The position numbers were made by a program, and so were the translations under genes. The notes under the pieces are model-generated. The model searched no databases and was not told where the DNA came from. It worked only from the letters and a program-made list of their open reading frames with translations. Below are positions 33,249 to 42,222 of a DNA stretch of 64,000 nt, piece by piece. Each line of letters opens with the position of its first letter. The first letter of the stretch is position 1. The stretch comes from Streptomyces sp. NBC_01267 (GTDB taxonomy: Bacteria; Actinomycetota; Actinomycetes; Streptomycetales; Streptomycetaceae): NCBI RefSeq assembly GCF_036241575.1, contig NZ_CP108455.1:4026001-4090000 (forward strand). The letters are read 5' to 3'.

Positions 33249-33977
33249 TCAGTGGGTACGGCGGCGGCCGGCGAGGACACCGAAGGCGATGCCCGCGATG
33301 CCGATGACGATGCCGATGACGCCGAGGATCCTGGCGGTGTTGTCACTGCTGTCGGACGACGAAGCGGTGGCCCGCGTGGCGGTCCCGTTGCCGGAGTCCG
33401 AGGTCTTTCCGGAGGCGCTGTCCGGGGTGGCGCCCGCGGTGTCGGCGGCGCTGAGCGTGAGCACCGGTGCCGGGTTCTGGGGCTCCTCGGCGCCCGGCTT
33501 CTGCTCTTCGATCCAGCGCACGACCTCCTTGTCGGAGTAGGTCTGGAGCGCCTTGAACGCGAGCTGGTCGGTGTCGGTGGGCAACTGGCCGACGGAGAGC
33601 GGGAACTGCTGGAACTGACCGGGCTCGATCTTCCCGCCGGTCCAGGTGACCTTCGAGACGGCCTCGTCGATCTGCTTGCCGTGCAGGGTCACCGGCTTGG
33701 CGAGCTTGGACGTGGTGACCTTGACCTGCCAGCCCGGCACCGGCTCCGGCATCACCGAGGCGAGCGGGTGGTCGGTCGGGAAGTTGACTTCGAGCTTCGT
33801 GGTCGCGGCGTTGTCACGCTCGTTGGGGACCTTGAAGGCGATGGTGGCGTAGCCGCCCTTGGCGGCCTCGCCCTGCGGCTGGACGGTGACGTGCGCGAAA
33901 GCGGTGCCCGAGACCAGCAGGACGGAGGTGGCGGCGATGCCACCGATCACGGCGATGCGACGGGTGTTGACGCTCAT
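33249..33977 (-). CDS. ycnI: YcnI-family envelope copper-binding protein
   Basis: A 242-residue exported protein of the DUF1775/YcnI family. The signal peptide ends GTAFA and the mature chain begins HVTVQPQGEAAKGG, so the N-terminal His can bind Cu(II) in the way known for YcnI. The beta domain runs to about residue 150. A Ser/Thr/Asp-rich stalk and a C-terminal helix (ILGVIGIVIGIAGIAFGVL) with RRR anchor it in the membrane. ATG at 33,977 is chosen over the longer frame. The context shows a copper role. Confidence 0.9.
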   Translation of the reverse strand: MSVNTRRIAVIGGIAATSVLLVSGTAFAHVTVQPQGEAAKGGYATIAFKVPNERDNAATTKLEVNFPTDHPLASVMPEPVPGWQVKVTTSKLAKPVTLHGKQIDEAVSKVTWTGGKIEPGQFQQFPLSVGQLPTDTDQLAFKALQTYSDKEVVRWIEEQKPGAEEPQNPAPVLTLSAADTAGATPDSASGKTSDSGNGTATRATASSSDSSDNTARILGVIGIVIGIAGIAFGVLAGRRRTH

Positions 33978-34084
33978 ACGGAACACACTCCACGGTGCGA
34001 AAGGGAAGGGTGGCGGCCCGCACGCCGGTGCGCGCGGGCAGCGCGGCACCGCTCCCGCTCGCTACGTGCGTGGGGGGTGCCGCG

Positions 34085-34906
34085 TCAGGCTGCTGGTGCG
34101 TACGCGGAGGGCGGCCCGCGCCTGATCACCGTGTGCTGAAGCGCCTCGCCCGCGGTCCACAGTGGAGCGGGGAGTGGTGCGTACCCGGCGCGCGGTCCCT
34201 GTGCGAGTGCTTCCGGAAGTCCGGTGCGCAGGGCGCGTACCAGAGCGAGCGCGGCGCGCAGATTGCCCACGAGCGCCCCCTCGGCAACCCCGTGCGACAG
34301 CCGGGTCAGCCGGAACAGTGCGATCTCTCCGCGCCGCAGCAGCCAGCCGGTGGCGAGCGCGGCCAGCAGATGGCCGAGCGCCATGGGGAGGGTGGGCAGC
34401 ATGAAGACGGTCGACGTGGCCGCCGTCGCCGCCATACGGTGCGGTGCGGCCTGGGCCGAGCCCGGGTCGAGGCCCGCCGCGGTGACGATGCTGTGCGCCT
34501 GGGCGAGGCTCAGTGGCGCGGCCCCGGCGCCGCAGACGAGTCTCCCGGCGAGCGCGACCAGCGCGGAGGTGTCTCCCCCGGGGTGGCCGACGGCGGACTG
34601 CGCCGCCGTACCCATCGGGCCCATCGCACCCATGGCGCCGTGCTGTCCGAGGCCGAAAACGGTGTGCAGGGCGAGCTGCCCCGCGGTCAGCCCGGCGGCG
34701 ATGCCCGGCAGCGACCGCTCGCGCCCGGCGAAGGGCGCCGCCACCGCGAACAGGCCGAGGAATCCCAGAGCCAGTGGCCACCAGGGGACGGCCGCACCGG
34801 AGGCCAGCGTGTGCCCCACCCCGGCCAGCACGACGCAGACCGCGGTGAAGACCGCGGTCCTCAGGAGCCGTGGACCGGCTCCGGCGCGTACGGCAGAGGT
34901 AAGCAT
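34085..34906 (-). CDS. membrane protein of the copper cluster, unknown function
   Basis: A 273-residue protein with about six helices (TAVFTAVCVVLAGVGHTLA, PLALGFLGLFAVAAPFA, MLPTLPMALGHLLAALATGW). The loop QHGAMGAMGPMGT and several His residues near helices (GVGHTL, GLGQHG, APHRMA) could handle copper. No characterised family was recognised. It is the first gene of the likely copper operon (34,906 to 28,770), separated from ycnI by 107 bases. Confidence 0.75.
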   Translation of the reverse strand: MLTSAVRAGAGPRLLRTAVFTAVCVVLAGVGHTLASGAAVPWWPLALGFLGLFAVAAPFAGRERSLPGIAAGLTAGQLALHTVFGLGQHGAMGAMGPMGTAAQSAVGHPGGDTSALVALAGRLVCGAGAAPLSLAQAHSIVTAAGLDPGSAQAAPHRMAATAATSTVFMLPTLPMALGHLLAALATGWLLRRGEIALFRLTRLSHGVAEGALVGNLRAALALVRALRTGLPEALAQGPRAGYAPLPAPLWTAGEALQHTVIRRGPPSAYAPAA

Positions 34907-35165
34907 GGCCGGGCCATCATCGCACTGGCCCGGGTCACTTCGTACGGCAGGTCCGGAAGGTCACCATCCGTCCCGGGGCGACGCGCCGGCCCCGCTGACG
35001 CACCCGCCGGAGCGTCCGCTGACACACCCTCCGATACACCGGCGCCCGGGGTACGCGCGTCCGCCGAATGAGCGTTATCACGTCAACCGCGTGCTTACCC
35101 CTCGGGTCCTGCGGCAATAGGTATCGATATGTCGAGCGGCAGCGCCGCAGCCAGGAGGCTGGAGC

Positions 35166-35639
35166 ATGGGCATCTGGTGGTCTCTCCACTTGCGGCGCGA
35201 AGCCGCCAGCGTTCCGCTGGCCCGCCGTCTTCTGCTCGGCGCCATGGAGACCGCGGGGGTCGACCCGGACATCTCCTTCGACCTGTCGGTCGCCCTCACC
35301 GAGGCCTGCGCGAACGCGGTGGAGCACGGCGGGTACGAAGGACCGGGCGCCGCTTCCCCGTCCCAGGGGTACTGCGTGACCGCGTTCCTGGACGGCGAGC
35401 GGTGCCGTATCGAGGTCACCGACTCGGGTCCGGGCTTCCCGGCAGGGCGGGGGCGCGGCGCCGCCCGGCGGAACCTCCGGGCGCAGCCGTCGGCCCCGTC
35501 CGAGAACGGCCGCGGACTCGGTCTGATCGAGCAGCTCTCCGACCACGCCGACTTCCGCAACAGACCGGGCCGGGGCGCCATGGTGCGCTTCGACAAGGTC
35601 CTGAAATGGCGCGAGGACGCGCTGCTCAGGGCTTCCTGA
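35166..35639 (+). CDS. RsbW-like ATP-binding regulator
   Basis: A 157-residue GHKL ATPase. Motif N is LSVALTEACANAVEHGG (residues 39-55), G1 is EVTDSGPGFP, and G2 is NGRGLGLIEQLSD. Such proteins act as anti-sigma factors or Ser kinases in Streptomyces, usually against ECF or SigB-like factors or anti-anti-sigma proteins. ATG at 35,166 has AGGAGG at 7 bases. It stands alone, so its partner is not evident; the SpoIIE-type phosphatase at 37,330 is a nearby candidate. Confidence 0.85.
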   Translation: MGIWWSLHLRREAASVPLARRLLLGAMETAGVDPDISFDLSVALTEACANAVEHGGYEGPGAASPSQGYCVTAFLDGERCRIEVTDSGPGFPAGRGRGAARRNLRAQPSAPSENGRGLGLIEQLSDHADFRNRPGRGAMVRFDKVLKWREDALLRAS

Positions 35640-35672
35640 ACGAGCGCGTCCCCGGGGATCCGGCGGACCTGG

Positions 35673-37154
35673 TCAGCCCTGCTTGACCGCGGCCATCCAG
35701 GCCTCGACCTCGTCGGACCGGCGCGGCAGGCCCGCGGACAGGTTCCGGTTGCCGTCCTCGGTGACGAGGATGTCGTCCTCGATGCGGACGCCGGTACCGC
35801 GGTACTCCTCGGGCACGGTGAGGTCGTCGGACTGGAAGTACAGACCGGGCTCGACGGTCAGGCACATACCCGGCTCCAGGGTGCCGTTGACGTACGCCTC
35901 GGTGCGCGCGGCGGCGCAGTCGTGGACGTCGAGGCCGAGCATGTGGCCGGTGCCGTGCAAGGTCCAGCGGCGCTGGAGGCCCAGTTCCAGCACGCGCTCC
36001 ACCGGGCCTTCGAGCAGGCCCCACTCGATGAGCTTCTCGGCGAGCACCCGCTGCGACGCGTCGTGGAAGTCGCGGTAGGCGGCGCCGGGCTTGACGGCGG
36101 CGATACCGGCCTCCTGCGCTTCGTACACCGCGTCGTAGATCTTGCGCTGCAGCTCGTTGAAGCGCCCGTCGACGGGAAGCGTCCGGGTCACATCGGCGGT
36201 GTACAGGGTGTGGGTCTCGACACCGGCGTCGAGCAGCAGCAGCTCACCGCGGCGGACGTCGCCGTCGTTGCGCACCCAGTGCAGGGTGGTGGCGTGCGGG
36301 CCCGCGGCGCAGATCGAGCCGTAGCCGATGTCGTTGCCCTCGACGCGGGCGCGCAGGAAGAAGGTGCCCTCGATGTACCGCTCGGAGGTGGCCTCGGCCT
36401 TGTCGAGGATCTTCACGACGTCCTCGAAGCCGCGCACCGTCGCGTCGACGGCCTTCTGCAGTTCGCCGATCTCGAAGGCGTCCTTCACCGCGCGCGCCTC
36501 GGAGAGGTACACGCGCAGCTCCTCGTCGCGCTCGGCGGTGGCCTTGTCGGTCAGCGCGCTCTCGATGCCGGCGTCGTGGCCGCGTACGTTCCGGACCGGC
36601 CCGGTGGCCTTCGTGAGCGCGGCGGGCAGCTCGCGCACGTCCTTCGCGGGGATGCCGAGGAGCTGCTCGGCCTCGGCGAGGGAGTGCCTGCGGCCGACCC
36701 ACAGCTCGCCCTGGCCGTCCAGCCAGAACTCGCCGTTCTCCCGGTTCGAGCGGGGCAGCAGGTAGACCGTCGCGGTGTGCCCGTCCTCCGCCGGTTCCAG
36801 GACCAGGACGCCGTCCTGGGTCTGGTCGCCGGTCAGGTACGCGTACTCGGTGGAGGCGCGGAAGGCGTACTCGGTGTCGTTGGAGCGGGTCTTCAGGTTG
36901 CCCGCGGGGATCACCAGACGCTCGCCGGGGAAGCGCGCGGAGAGCGAGGCACGGCGGGCGGCGGTCCGGTCGGCCTGGGCGATCGGCTCCAGACCGTGCA
37001 GCTCGGTGTCGGCCCAGCCGGACTTCATGTTCGCGGCGAGCTCTTCGGTGACGGCCGGGTACAGGCCGTTCTTCCGGGGCTTGGGCTCCGCTGCTTCCGG
37101 GTTCTCCGGGTTCTCCGGGGTCTCGGGGGTCGCCGGGGTGAGCTCCTCAGACAC
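35673..37154 (-). CDS. pepP: Xaa-Pro aminopeptidase (aminopeptidase P)
   Basis: A 493-residue M24B peptidase that removes the N-terminal residue before Pro. The creatinase-like N-domain spans about 50-190. The catalytic domain has the two metal Asp in LLLDAGVETHTLYTADVTR, His in GTGHMLGLDVHD, and Glu in LTVEPGLYF and RIEDDILVTEDG, so all five ligands are present. A Glu/Pro-rich tail starts the protein (TPATPETPENPENPEAAEP). ATG at 37,154. Cytoplasmic; no operon partner. Confidence 0.93.
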   Translation of the reverse strand: MSEELTPATPETPENPENPEAAEPKPRKNGLYPAVTEELAANMKSGWADTELHGLEPIAQADRTAARRASLSARFPGERLVIPAGNLKTRSNDTEYAFRASTEYAYLTGDQTQDGVLVLEPAEDGHTATVYLLPRSNRENGEFWLDGQGELWVGRRHSLAEAEQLLGIPAKDVRELPAALTKATGPVRNVRGHDAGIESALTDKATAERDEELRVYLSEARAVKDAFEIGELQKAVDATVRGFEDVVKILDKAEATSERYIEGTFFLRARVEGNDIGYGSICAAGPHATTLHWVRNDGDVRRGELLLLDAGVETHTLYTADVTRTLPVDGRFNELQRKIYDAVYEAQEAGIAAVKPGAAYRDFHDASQRVLAEKLIEWGLLEGPVERVLELGLQRRWTLHGTGHMLGLDVHDCAAARTEAYVNGTLEPGMCLTVEPGLYFQSDDLTVPEEYRGTGVRIEDDILVTEDGNRNLSAGLPRRSDEVEAWMAAVKQG

Positions 37155-37191
37155 GTTCTGTCTCCTTGTTACGCCACGGGGCGTTACGACA

Positions 37192-37233
37192 CTGGGCCCC
37201 CTCCATCGTACGGGCGTACGGAAGGGGGCCCAG
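37192..37233 (-). terminator. hairpin after the PP2C gene
   Basis: CTGGGCCCCCT (37192-37202) pairs perfectly with 37223-37233; the loop itself contains a CGTACG pair. It lies downstream of the phosphatase gene on the minus strand and upstream of pepP. Confidence 0.65.
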
Positions 37234-37281
37234 GGTCGAAAGGCCTCTTACCCGAACGCCCCGCACGGCGCCCGTGGTTCG

Positions 37282-37317
37282 GGCCGGCCGGCACCGGAGG
37301 GCCGGCCGGCACCGGAG
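37282..37317. repeat. 18-bp tandem duplication
   Basis: GGCCGGCCGGCACCGGAG occurs twice head to tail just past the phosphatase stop. It is non-coding; no role is evident. Confidence 0.7.
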
Positions 37318-37329
37318 AGGCGGCCGGAC

Positions 37330-38874
37330 TCAGTCGAAGCGGGCCGCCAGGATCACCACGTCCTCGGGGCTCTCCCGCTGGTCGAGGCCGTCGGGCAGCA
37401 CCGTCCGCAGGACGTGACCGGCGATCTCGGCAGGATCGCCGAGCAGCGCCCTGGGCACGCTCGCCGCTGCCGAGTGGAGCCGGGCGAACGCCCGGTCCAT
37501 GGGGTCTCCGGTACGGCGCAGCAGTCCGTCCGTGCAGAGCAGCACCGTTTCTCCCGGGGTCGGTGAGAACGCCGCACTCGGCGCCTCCCAGCAGGCGAGC
37601 ATCCCCAGCGGCGCGGACAGCGAGGTCTCCACGAACTCGGTGCGCCGGTCGCCGACGATCAGCGGCGGGGTGTGTCCGGCCCCGGCGAGCAGGATCGTGC
37701 GCCGCGCGGGTTCGCAGTAGGCGAAGAGCACGGTGGCCGAGCGGGCGGGTTCGGTGAGCCGCAGCAGCAGTTCGAGGTCGGAGAGTACGGCGACGGGATC
37801 CTCGCCCTCCATCACGGCGTACGCCCGCAGACTGGCCCGCAGCCGCCCCATCGCGGCGGTGGCCCCGGCCCCCGATCCGGTGACCGATCCGACGGCCAGC
37901 CCGAGCGCGCCCTCGGGCAGCGGCAGCGCGTCGTACCAGTCGCCGCCACCGCGCGGTCCGGTGCGGTGGCAGGCGGCCAGCTGGACGCCGGGCACCCGGG
38001 GCAGCCTGCTGGGCAGCAACTCCTCGGCGAGGGTGGCCACGCGGGTGCGGGCCCGGTCCAGCTCGACCAGCCGGGCCAGGTGTTCGCTCGCGTACTGGGC
38101 GTAGAGCCCGGCGAGGCGGCGTCTGCGGCCTGCGGGCTCGGCGGGTTCGTCGTAGAACCAGACGGCCGCGCCCAGCACCGGTCCCGGCACTCCCGCCGGT
38201 CCGCTCGCCAGTGGGAGTGCGTAGCTCGCCGCGCAGCCGATGCGGGCCGCCACGTCGCGCAGGCGGGGGTCGAGGGTCTTGTCGTGGCGGAGGTCGGGGT
38301 CGGCGAAGCCGCCGACGGGGACTGCGCCGGCGCCCGTGGCGTCCAGGATGCGCCCGTACGCGGTGACACCGCGCGGAAGGGTCTCGATGTGGCCGAGCTC
38401 GGCGTGGGAGAGGCCGAGTCCTACGGTGACCGTGGGGCCGTGCGTGCCGATCGGGCCGTTCGGTTCGGCCGGCTCCAGGACGACCAGACCGCGGCGGGCC
38501 CCGAGCAGTGCGGCGCCCGCCCGCAGGAATTCCCGGAGGGCTTCGTCCAGGCCGGAGGTGGCTGCCAGTCGTTCGGTGAGTTCGTGCAACGTGGTGAGGT
38601 CGAAGACCCAGCCGGCCAGCCGGTCCTGGATCAGGGCGCCGGGAGTTGTGCCGGGCGCGGGATCCGGTGCGGGGGTCGGAAGAGGTGCAGCAGTCTGCGC
38701 GGGAGCCGGAACTGGGGAGTTGATTCCAGCCACTTTCGGCAGGTGGGAGGCGCTCATGGCAGCCGGCTTTCTGACTGGTGCATTTCGCTCAATAGCATCG
38801 CAAACCCCCAAGTCATTCTGCGTAGCTATCAATGGATCCACATGTACACGCAGAAGTAAGGAGATGTCCAGCAT
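37330..38874 (-). CDS. SpoIIE-type PP2C phosphatase with GAF-like sensor
   Basis: A 514-residue protein. Residues about 85-290 are a GAF-like sensor (LHELTERLAATSGLDEAL onward). The C-terminal 225 residues are a SpoIIE-type PPM phosphatase with GGGDWYDALPL (metal Asp), VGSVTGSGAGATA, and LLCTDGLLRR. It should dephosphorylate an anti-anti-sigma factor. I chose ATG at 38,874 (LDISLLLRVHVDPL), with AAGGGG 3 bases upstream; ATG at 38,757 is the alternative. The extra 39 codons use rare, AT-rich triplets, including TTA at codon 6, which would make translation depend on bldA. Confidence 0.85.
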   Translation of the reverse strand: MLDISLLLRVHVDPLIATQNDLGVCDAIERNAPVRKPAAMSASHLPKVAGINSPVPAPAQTAAPLPTPAPDPAPGTTPGALIQDRLAGWVFDLTTLHELTERLAATSGLDEALREFLRAGAALLGARRGLVVLEPAEPNGPIGTHGPTVTVGLGLSHAELGHIETLPRGVTAYGRILDATGAGAVPVGGFADPDLRHDKTLDPRLRDVAARIGCAASYALPLASGPAGVPGPVLGAAVWFYDEPAEPAGRRRRLAGLYAQYASEHLARLVELDRARTRVATLAEELLPSRLPRVPGVQLAACHRTGPRGGGDWYDALPLPEGALGLAVGSVTGSGAGATAAMGRLRASLRAYAVMEGEDPVAVLSDLELLLRLTEPARSATVLFAYCEPARRTILLAGAGHTPPLIVGDRRTEFVETSLSAPLGMLACWEAPSAAFSPTPGETVLLCTDGLLRRTGDPMDRAFARLHSAAASVPRALLGDPAEIAGHVLRTVLPDGLDQRESPEDVVILAARFD

Positions 38875-39344
38875 TGTCCCCTTGGGGCTCCTGGTGTCTG
38901 TGGGATAACCCTGCTCTCTCCAGTAGACAGCCAACTTGGCCGAAAAATACCCCCCCGTGCAGTTATTTGATGTCGACTGAGGCCGTTCGGCAGCGCGTCA
39001 TATCGAATGCGGTGGGTACGTAATCGGTGATGGCCAGGGGCAGTTGGTACGGCCCCGGAACCTGGCGGCAGACCTGGGCGTCTCTACCGCCGAGGGTCGC
39101 GCCCCATCCCCGAATGGCGGGGTTCGCACAGTGGCATAGCGACACAGCACGGACAGCACGGGACAGGTACGCGCCACGCACGCGCCATGCGCCACCCTTC
39201 GGCAAGCTCGACCAATGAACTCGGACCAGGCTCCGCCCTGCTGGAAATCCACACCACAGGCTCAGAGTTCGTGTGCACACAGTGATGCGCCGCATGCGTG
39301 GCGCGATGTGGACCTCGGCGTTCAACGGAAAGGAACGAGCGCTC
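38875..39344. other. intergenic region upstream of prim-pol and PP2C genes
   Basis: 470 bp between divergent genes. The part next to the phosphatase (38,880-38,990) is AT-rich for this genome, with a run of seven C near 38,951 and TTATTTGATG near 38,962; it should hold the phosphatase promoter. No convincing gene or RNA was found in the rest. Confidence 0.4.
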
Positions 39345-40109
39345 ATGCGCGAGATCCTCGGAAGGCGACGTGGGCTCCGGTTCCGGCGCAGTGGGAGGCA
39401 CGCACAGCTCGATGCGGCGCTGACCTGTGCCACCGGCTGGCAATGGCCCGTGGTTCCCGGCGTGGGGCACACCGCCCCGGGCGGCCGGGAGCGCGGCTGT
39501 GCCTGCCCCGACCCCGAGTGCGTCGTACCCGGCGCACACCCCTTCGACCCCGGCCTGCTGGCGGCCACCACCGACGCGCGCATGGTGCGCTGGTGGTGGA
39601 CCAACCGGCCCGATGCGCCGGTGATAATTGCGACGGGGGGGCGTGCGCCCTGCGCGCTCAGCCTTCCGGCTGCCGCGGGTGCACGTGCCCTGGTGGCCCT
39701 CGACCAGTTGGGCATGCGGCTCGGCCCGGTCGTGGCGACGCCCACGCGCTGGTCGCTGCTGGTGGCTCCGTACTCCCTGGAGCGGCTCGGTGCACTGCTG
39801 CACGCCAAGGAGTGGGTGCCCAGTTCGCTGCGCTTCCACGGTGAGGGCGGCTATCTCGTACTGCCGCCGTCGGAGACCGGCAAGGGGCCGGTGTGGTGGG
39901 AGCGGGCCCCTTCTCCCGTCCCTCAACTCCCTCCCCGACTCTCGTCCTGGGGCCTGGGACGCACCCTGACCGGCCGGGCCCCGGCGCGTACGGCGGAGCC
40001 GATTCCGGGATCCGCCGCGCCGTGGCTGCCGGATGTCGGAGCGGTGGTGGACGCGCTGGTCGAGGCGAGCACCGGCGCTCCGGGTGGCGGTAGCAGACTC
40101 GCCTATTGA
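39345..40109 (+). CDS. prim-pol domain protein (bifunctional DNA primase/polymerase N-terminal family)
   Basis: A 254-residue protein of the prim-pol family common in Streptomyces. WQWPVVPGVGHTAPGG then CACPDPECVVPGAHPFD is the Cys/His-rich start, MVRWWWTNRPDAPVIIATGG the nucleotide-binding core, and FHGEGGYLVLPPSET the later family motif. The usual Asp triad is not clear, so activity is doubtful. ATG at 39,345 follows AAAGGA at 10 bases. It is monocistronic. A decayed relative is at 47,378-48,080. Confidence 0.75.
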   Translation: MREILGRRRGLRFRRSGRHAQLDAALTCATGWQWPVVPGVGHTAPGGRERGCACPDPECVVPGAHPFDPGLLAATTDARMVRWWWTNRPDAPVIIATGGRAPCALSLPAAAGARALVALDQLGMRLGPVVATPTRWSLLVAPYSLERLGALLHAKEWVPSSLRFHGEGGYLVLPPSETGKGPVWWERAPSPVPQLPPRLSSWGLGRTLTGRAPARTAEPIPGSAAPWLPDVGAVVDALVEASTGAPGGGSRLAY

Positions 40110-40224
40110 CGGTCGTCGCGTGCGCGGCCGTGGCACACGGCCGCCGCGCGACAGCGCGTGAACCGGCGTACGGGAAGCAACTCCGCGCCCCCTGCGGGCC
40201 ATTGGCGGGCCCGGACATGGAAAG

Positions 40225-40264
40225 GCCCGGCCGTTGGCGACGGGGGATGCACCAACGACCGGGC
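40225..40264. terminator. bidirectional hairpin between convergent genes
   Basis: GCCCGGCCGTTGG (40225-40237) pairs with 40252-40264 with one mismatch. It separates the plus-strand prim-pol gene from the minus-strand SEC-C gene. Confidence 0.65.
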
Positions 40265-40389
40265 TTATAGAACGGTAACAAGAGATCGGCGGTTCGCAAA
40301 TTCGATCTCACGTATTCGGACAGCGACTCACCTGCGGGTACGGGCAGTTGTGACCGGAGTCACCTGCTGTTCCCGCAGGGTCGTCACTC

Positions 40390-41361
40390 TCAGCTGAGGG
40401 TCACCTGGCGGTTGGTGAGCCCGCCGCGCGCCCGGCGCTCCTCCGGGGTCAGCGGAGCGTCCGAGGCGAGCGCCGCGGTCAGCCGCTCGGCGAACTCCGC
40501 CGCGGGCTTCTCGCACTCCTCGGCACTCATCGCGCTCGGCAGGTCCCACACCGGGACGGTGAGACCGTGTGCCCGGAAGGACCCGACCAGCCGGGTGCCG
40601 GCACCGAGCGAGGAGGTGCCTGCCGCGTGCAGCCGGGCCAGGGCGTCCAGGAGCCGCTCCTCGGGATACGGCATGACCCAGCGCAGATGGTTCTTGTCCG
40701 GCGTCTCGCACCAGTAGGCCGAGTCCGCCGAGGTGAGCTTCACGGTCGGGATGGCCGCTTCGTTCGCGCGCTCCAGCGAGGCGGTGACCTCCGCGGCGGC
40801 GTTCTCCGAATCCGGCACCCAGAACTCGAACCCGGAGTGCACGACCGGCTCGAACGGGGCGTCGGGGTCCAGCAGATCCTGCAGCCGGGGACCGTCGGGA
40901 GCGGCCTGCTGGGAGGCGACCGGGGTACCGGGCGCCACGGTCAGCGCACGCTGAAGGGTGTCGGCCAGGTCGCGGCTGAGGTCGCCGGAAGGGGTGTCGT
41001 TCTGCAGACCGAGCAGGACGGAACCGTCGTCCCGGCGCAGCGCGGGCCACGCCATCGGCAGCACGGTCGCCAGCGTCACGGACGGCACGCCCTCGGGGAG
41101 GCCGCCCTTCAGGGTCAGTTCGACGGTCGCGGCGGGCACCAGCTCGCGCAGGGCGACCCAGTCGCCCTCGCCGGGCAGACCTTCGAACGGCCGCTGGACC
41201 AGTTCGGTCACGGCATGCGCCGCGGCCCGGCCGTGGCAGGCCTTGTAGCGGCGGCCGGAGCCGCACGGGCAGGGCTCACGTGCCCCGACCGCGGGGATGT
41301 GCTCAGGGCTGGCCCCGCGGTTCCCTTGAGGGGCCTTCGTCTGAGGACGCTTCTTCGCCAT
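40390..41361 (-). CDS. SEC-C motif protein, DUF5926-like
   Basis: A 323-residue cytoplasmic protein. Near the N-terminus PCPCGSGRRYKACHG (residues 31-45) is a SEC-C zinc motif, CxCx8CH, as at the end of SecA. The remaining 275 residues are an acidic domain of unknown function (LLGLQNDTPSGDLSRDLADTL, WVMPYPEERLLDALARLH), conserved in Streptomyces. ATG at 41,361. The zinc motif suggests ribosome or translocase contact, but no function is shown. Confidence 0.85.
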   Translation of the reverse strand: MAKKRPQTKAPQGNRGASPEHIPAVGAREPCPCGSGRRYKACHGRAAAHAVTELVQRPFEGLPGEGDWVALRELVPAATVELTLKGGLPEGVPSVTLATVLPMAWPALRRDDGSVLLGLQNDTPSGDLSRDLADTLQRALTVAPGTPVASQQAAPDGPRLQDLLDPDAPFEPVVHSGFEFWVPDSENAAAEVTASLERANEAAIPTVKLTSADSAYWCETPDKNHLRWVMPYPEERLLDALARLHAAGTSSLGAGTRLVGSFRAHGLTVPVWDLPSAMSAEECEKPAAEFAERLTAALASDAPLTPEERRARGGLTNRQVTLS

Positions 41362-41560
41362 GGTGCGGCTCTCTCCCGACTGCGCTGGTCCTGTGTCTGG
41401 CGCGAGCCTATGGGATGTCCGGCCGATCGTGCGGGGCCACACGGTGCGCGGTCCGCCGACCCGGGGCCTCGCCGGTACACCGGACCCTGCCCCCTCCGGA
41501 GAACCGGCGGGTGCACCCCGCCGGTCCGTCGCCGGAGCAGGCCCGGATCTGGTCGCGGCA

Positions 41561-42070
41561 CTAGTCGAGGTCGTCGAACACGTCCGCGAAGTCGGGACCG
41601 CGGCCCGCGCCGTGCGTGGCAAAGTCCTCGCGGCGGCCCTCGGTGACGAGCACCCAGACCGTCACCTCCCCCGACGCGTTGTCCCGTACGCCCCATTCCC
41701 GGGCCAGCGCGCTGATGATGTTGAGCCCGCGACCGCCTCTCGCAGTGACCGACGGAGTGGCCGGAATCGGTCGGGTCGGACCCCCGCCATCCGTCACTTC
41801 CACGGTCAGTCTGCCTGCCTTGTCCACGCACCAGGCGGCGCGCACATCCCCGTCACCGATCTCCGCCTGTCCCAGCGGCCTGCCGTGCCGGCAGGCATTG
41901 CTGAGCAGTTCGGAAAGGATCAGCACGGCATCGTCGACCACCGAGTCGGACACTCCGGTCCTGCGCAACTGATCACGCATCCGGTGCCTAGCCTCACCCA
42001 CGCCCGCAGGGCCGTGGGGTACGGCCATGCTCGACGACGTGGGCACTTCTTGTGCCACCACCAACGCCAC
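41561..42070 (-). CDS. RsbW-like ATP-binding regulator
   Basis: A 169-residue GHKL ATPase: N-box VLILSELLSNACRHGRPL, G1 EVTDGGGPTRP, G2 ARGGRGLNIISALAR. It has a short acidic C-terminal tail (ADVFDDLD). GTG at 42,070 is marked by a near-perfect AAAGGAGG seven bases upstream, which decides against the longer frame. It probably binds or phosphorylates a regulator of a sigma factor; no partner adjoins. Confidence 0.88.
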   Translation of the reverse strand: MALVVAQEVPTSSSMAVPHGPAGVGEARHRMRDQLRRTGVSDSVVDDAVLILSELLSNACRHGRPLGQAEIGDGDVRAAWCVDKAGRLTVEVTDGGGPTRPIPATPSVTARGGRGLNIISALAREWGVRDNASGEVTVWVLVTEGRREDFATHGAGRGPDFADVFDDLD

Positions 42071-42222
42071 CCCCGAGACCTCCTTTGCCCCACGCCAACG
42101 AGTGGATGCCCCGGTGGACTGGACCGGAAACCGGCCAAAGGGGGCCCGGTGATGCACTCGTAACGATCGAATACGCATCGAACGCGCCGGTGCACTCCCT
42201 GTAACCAGTGCAGTGACCAGTA

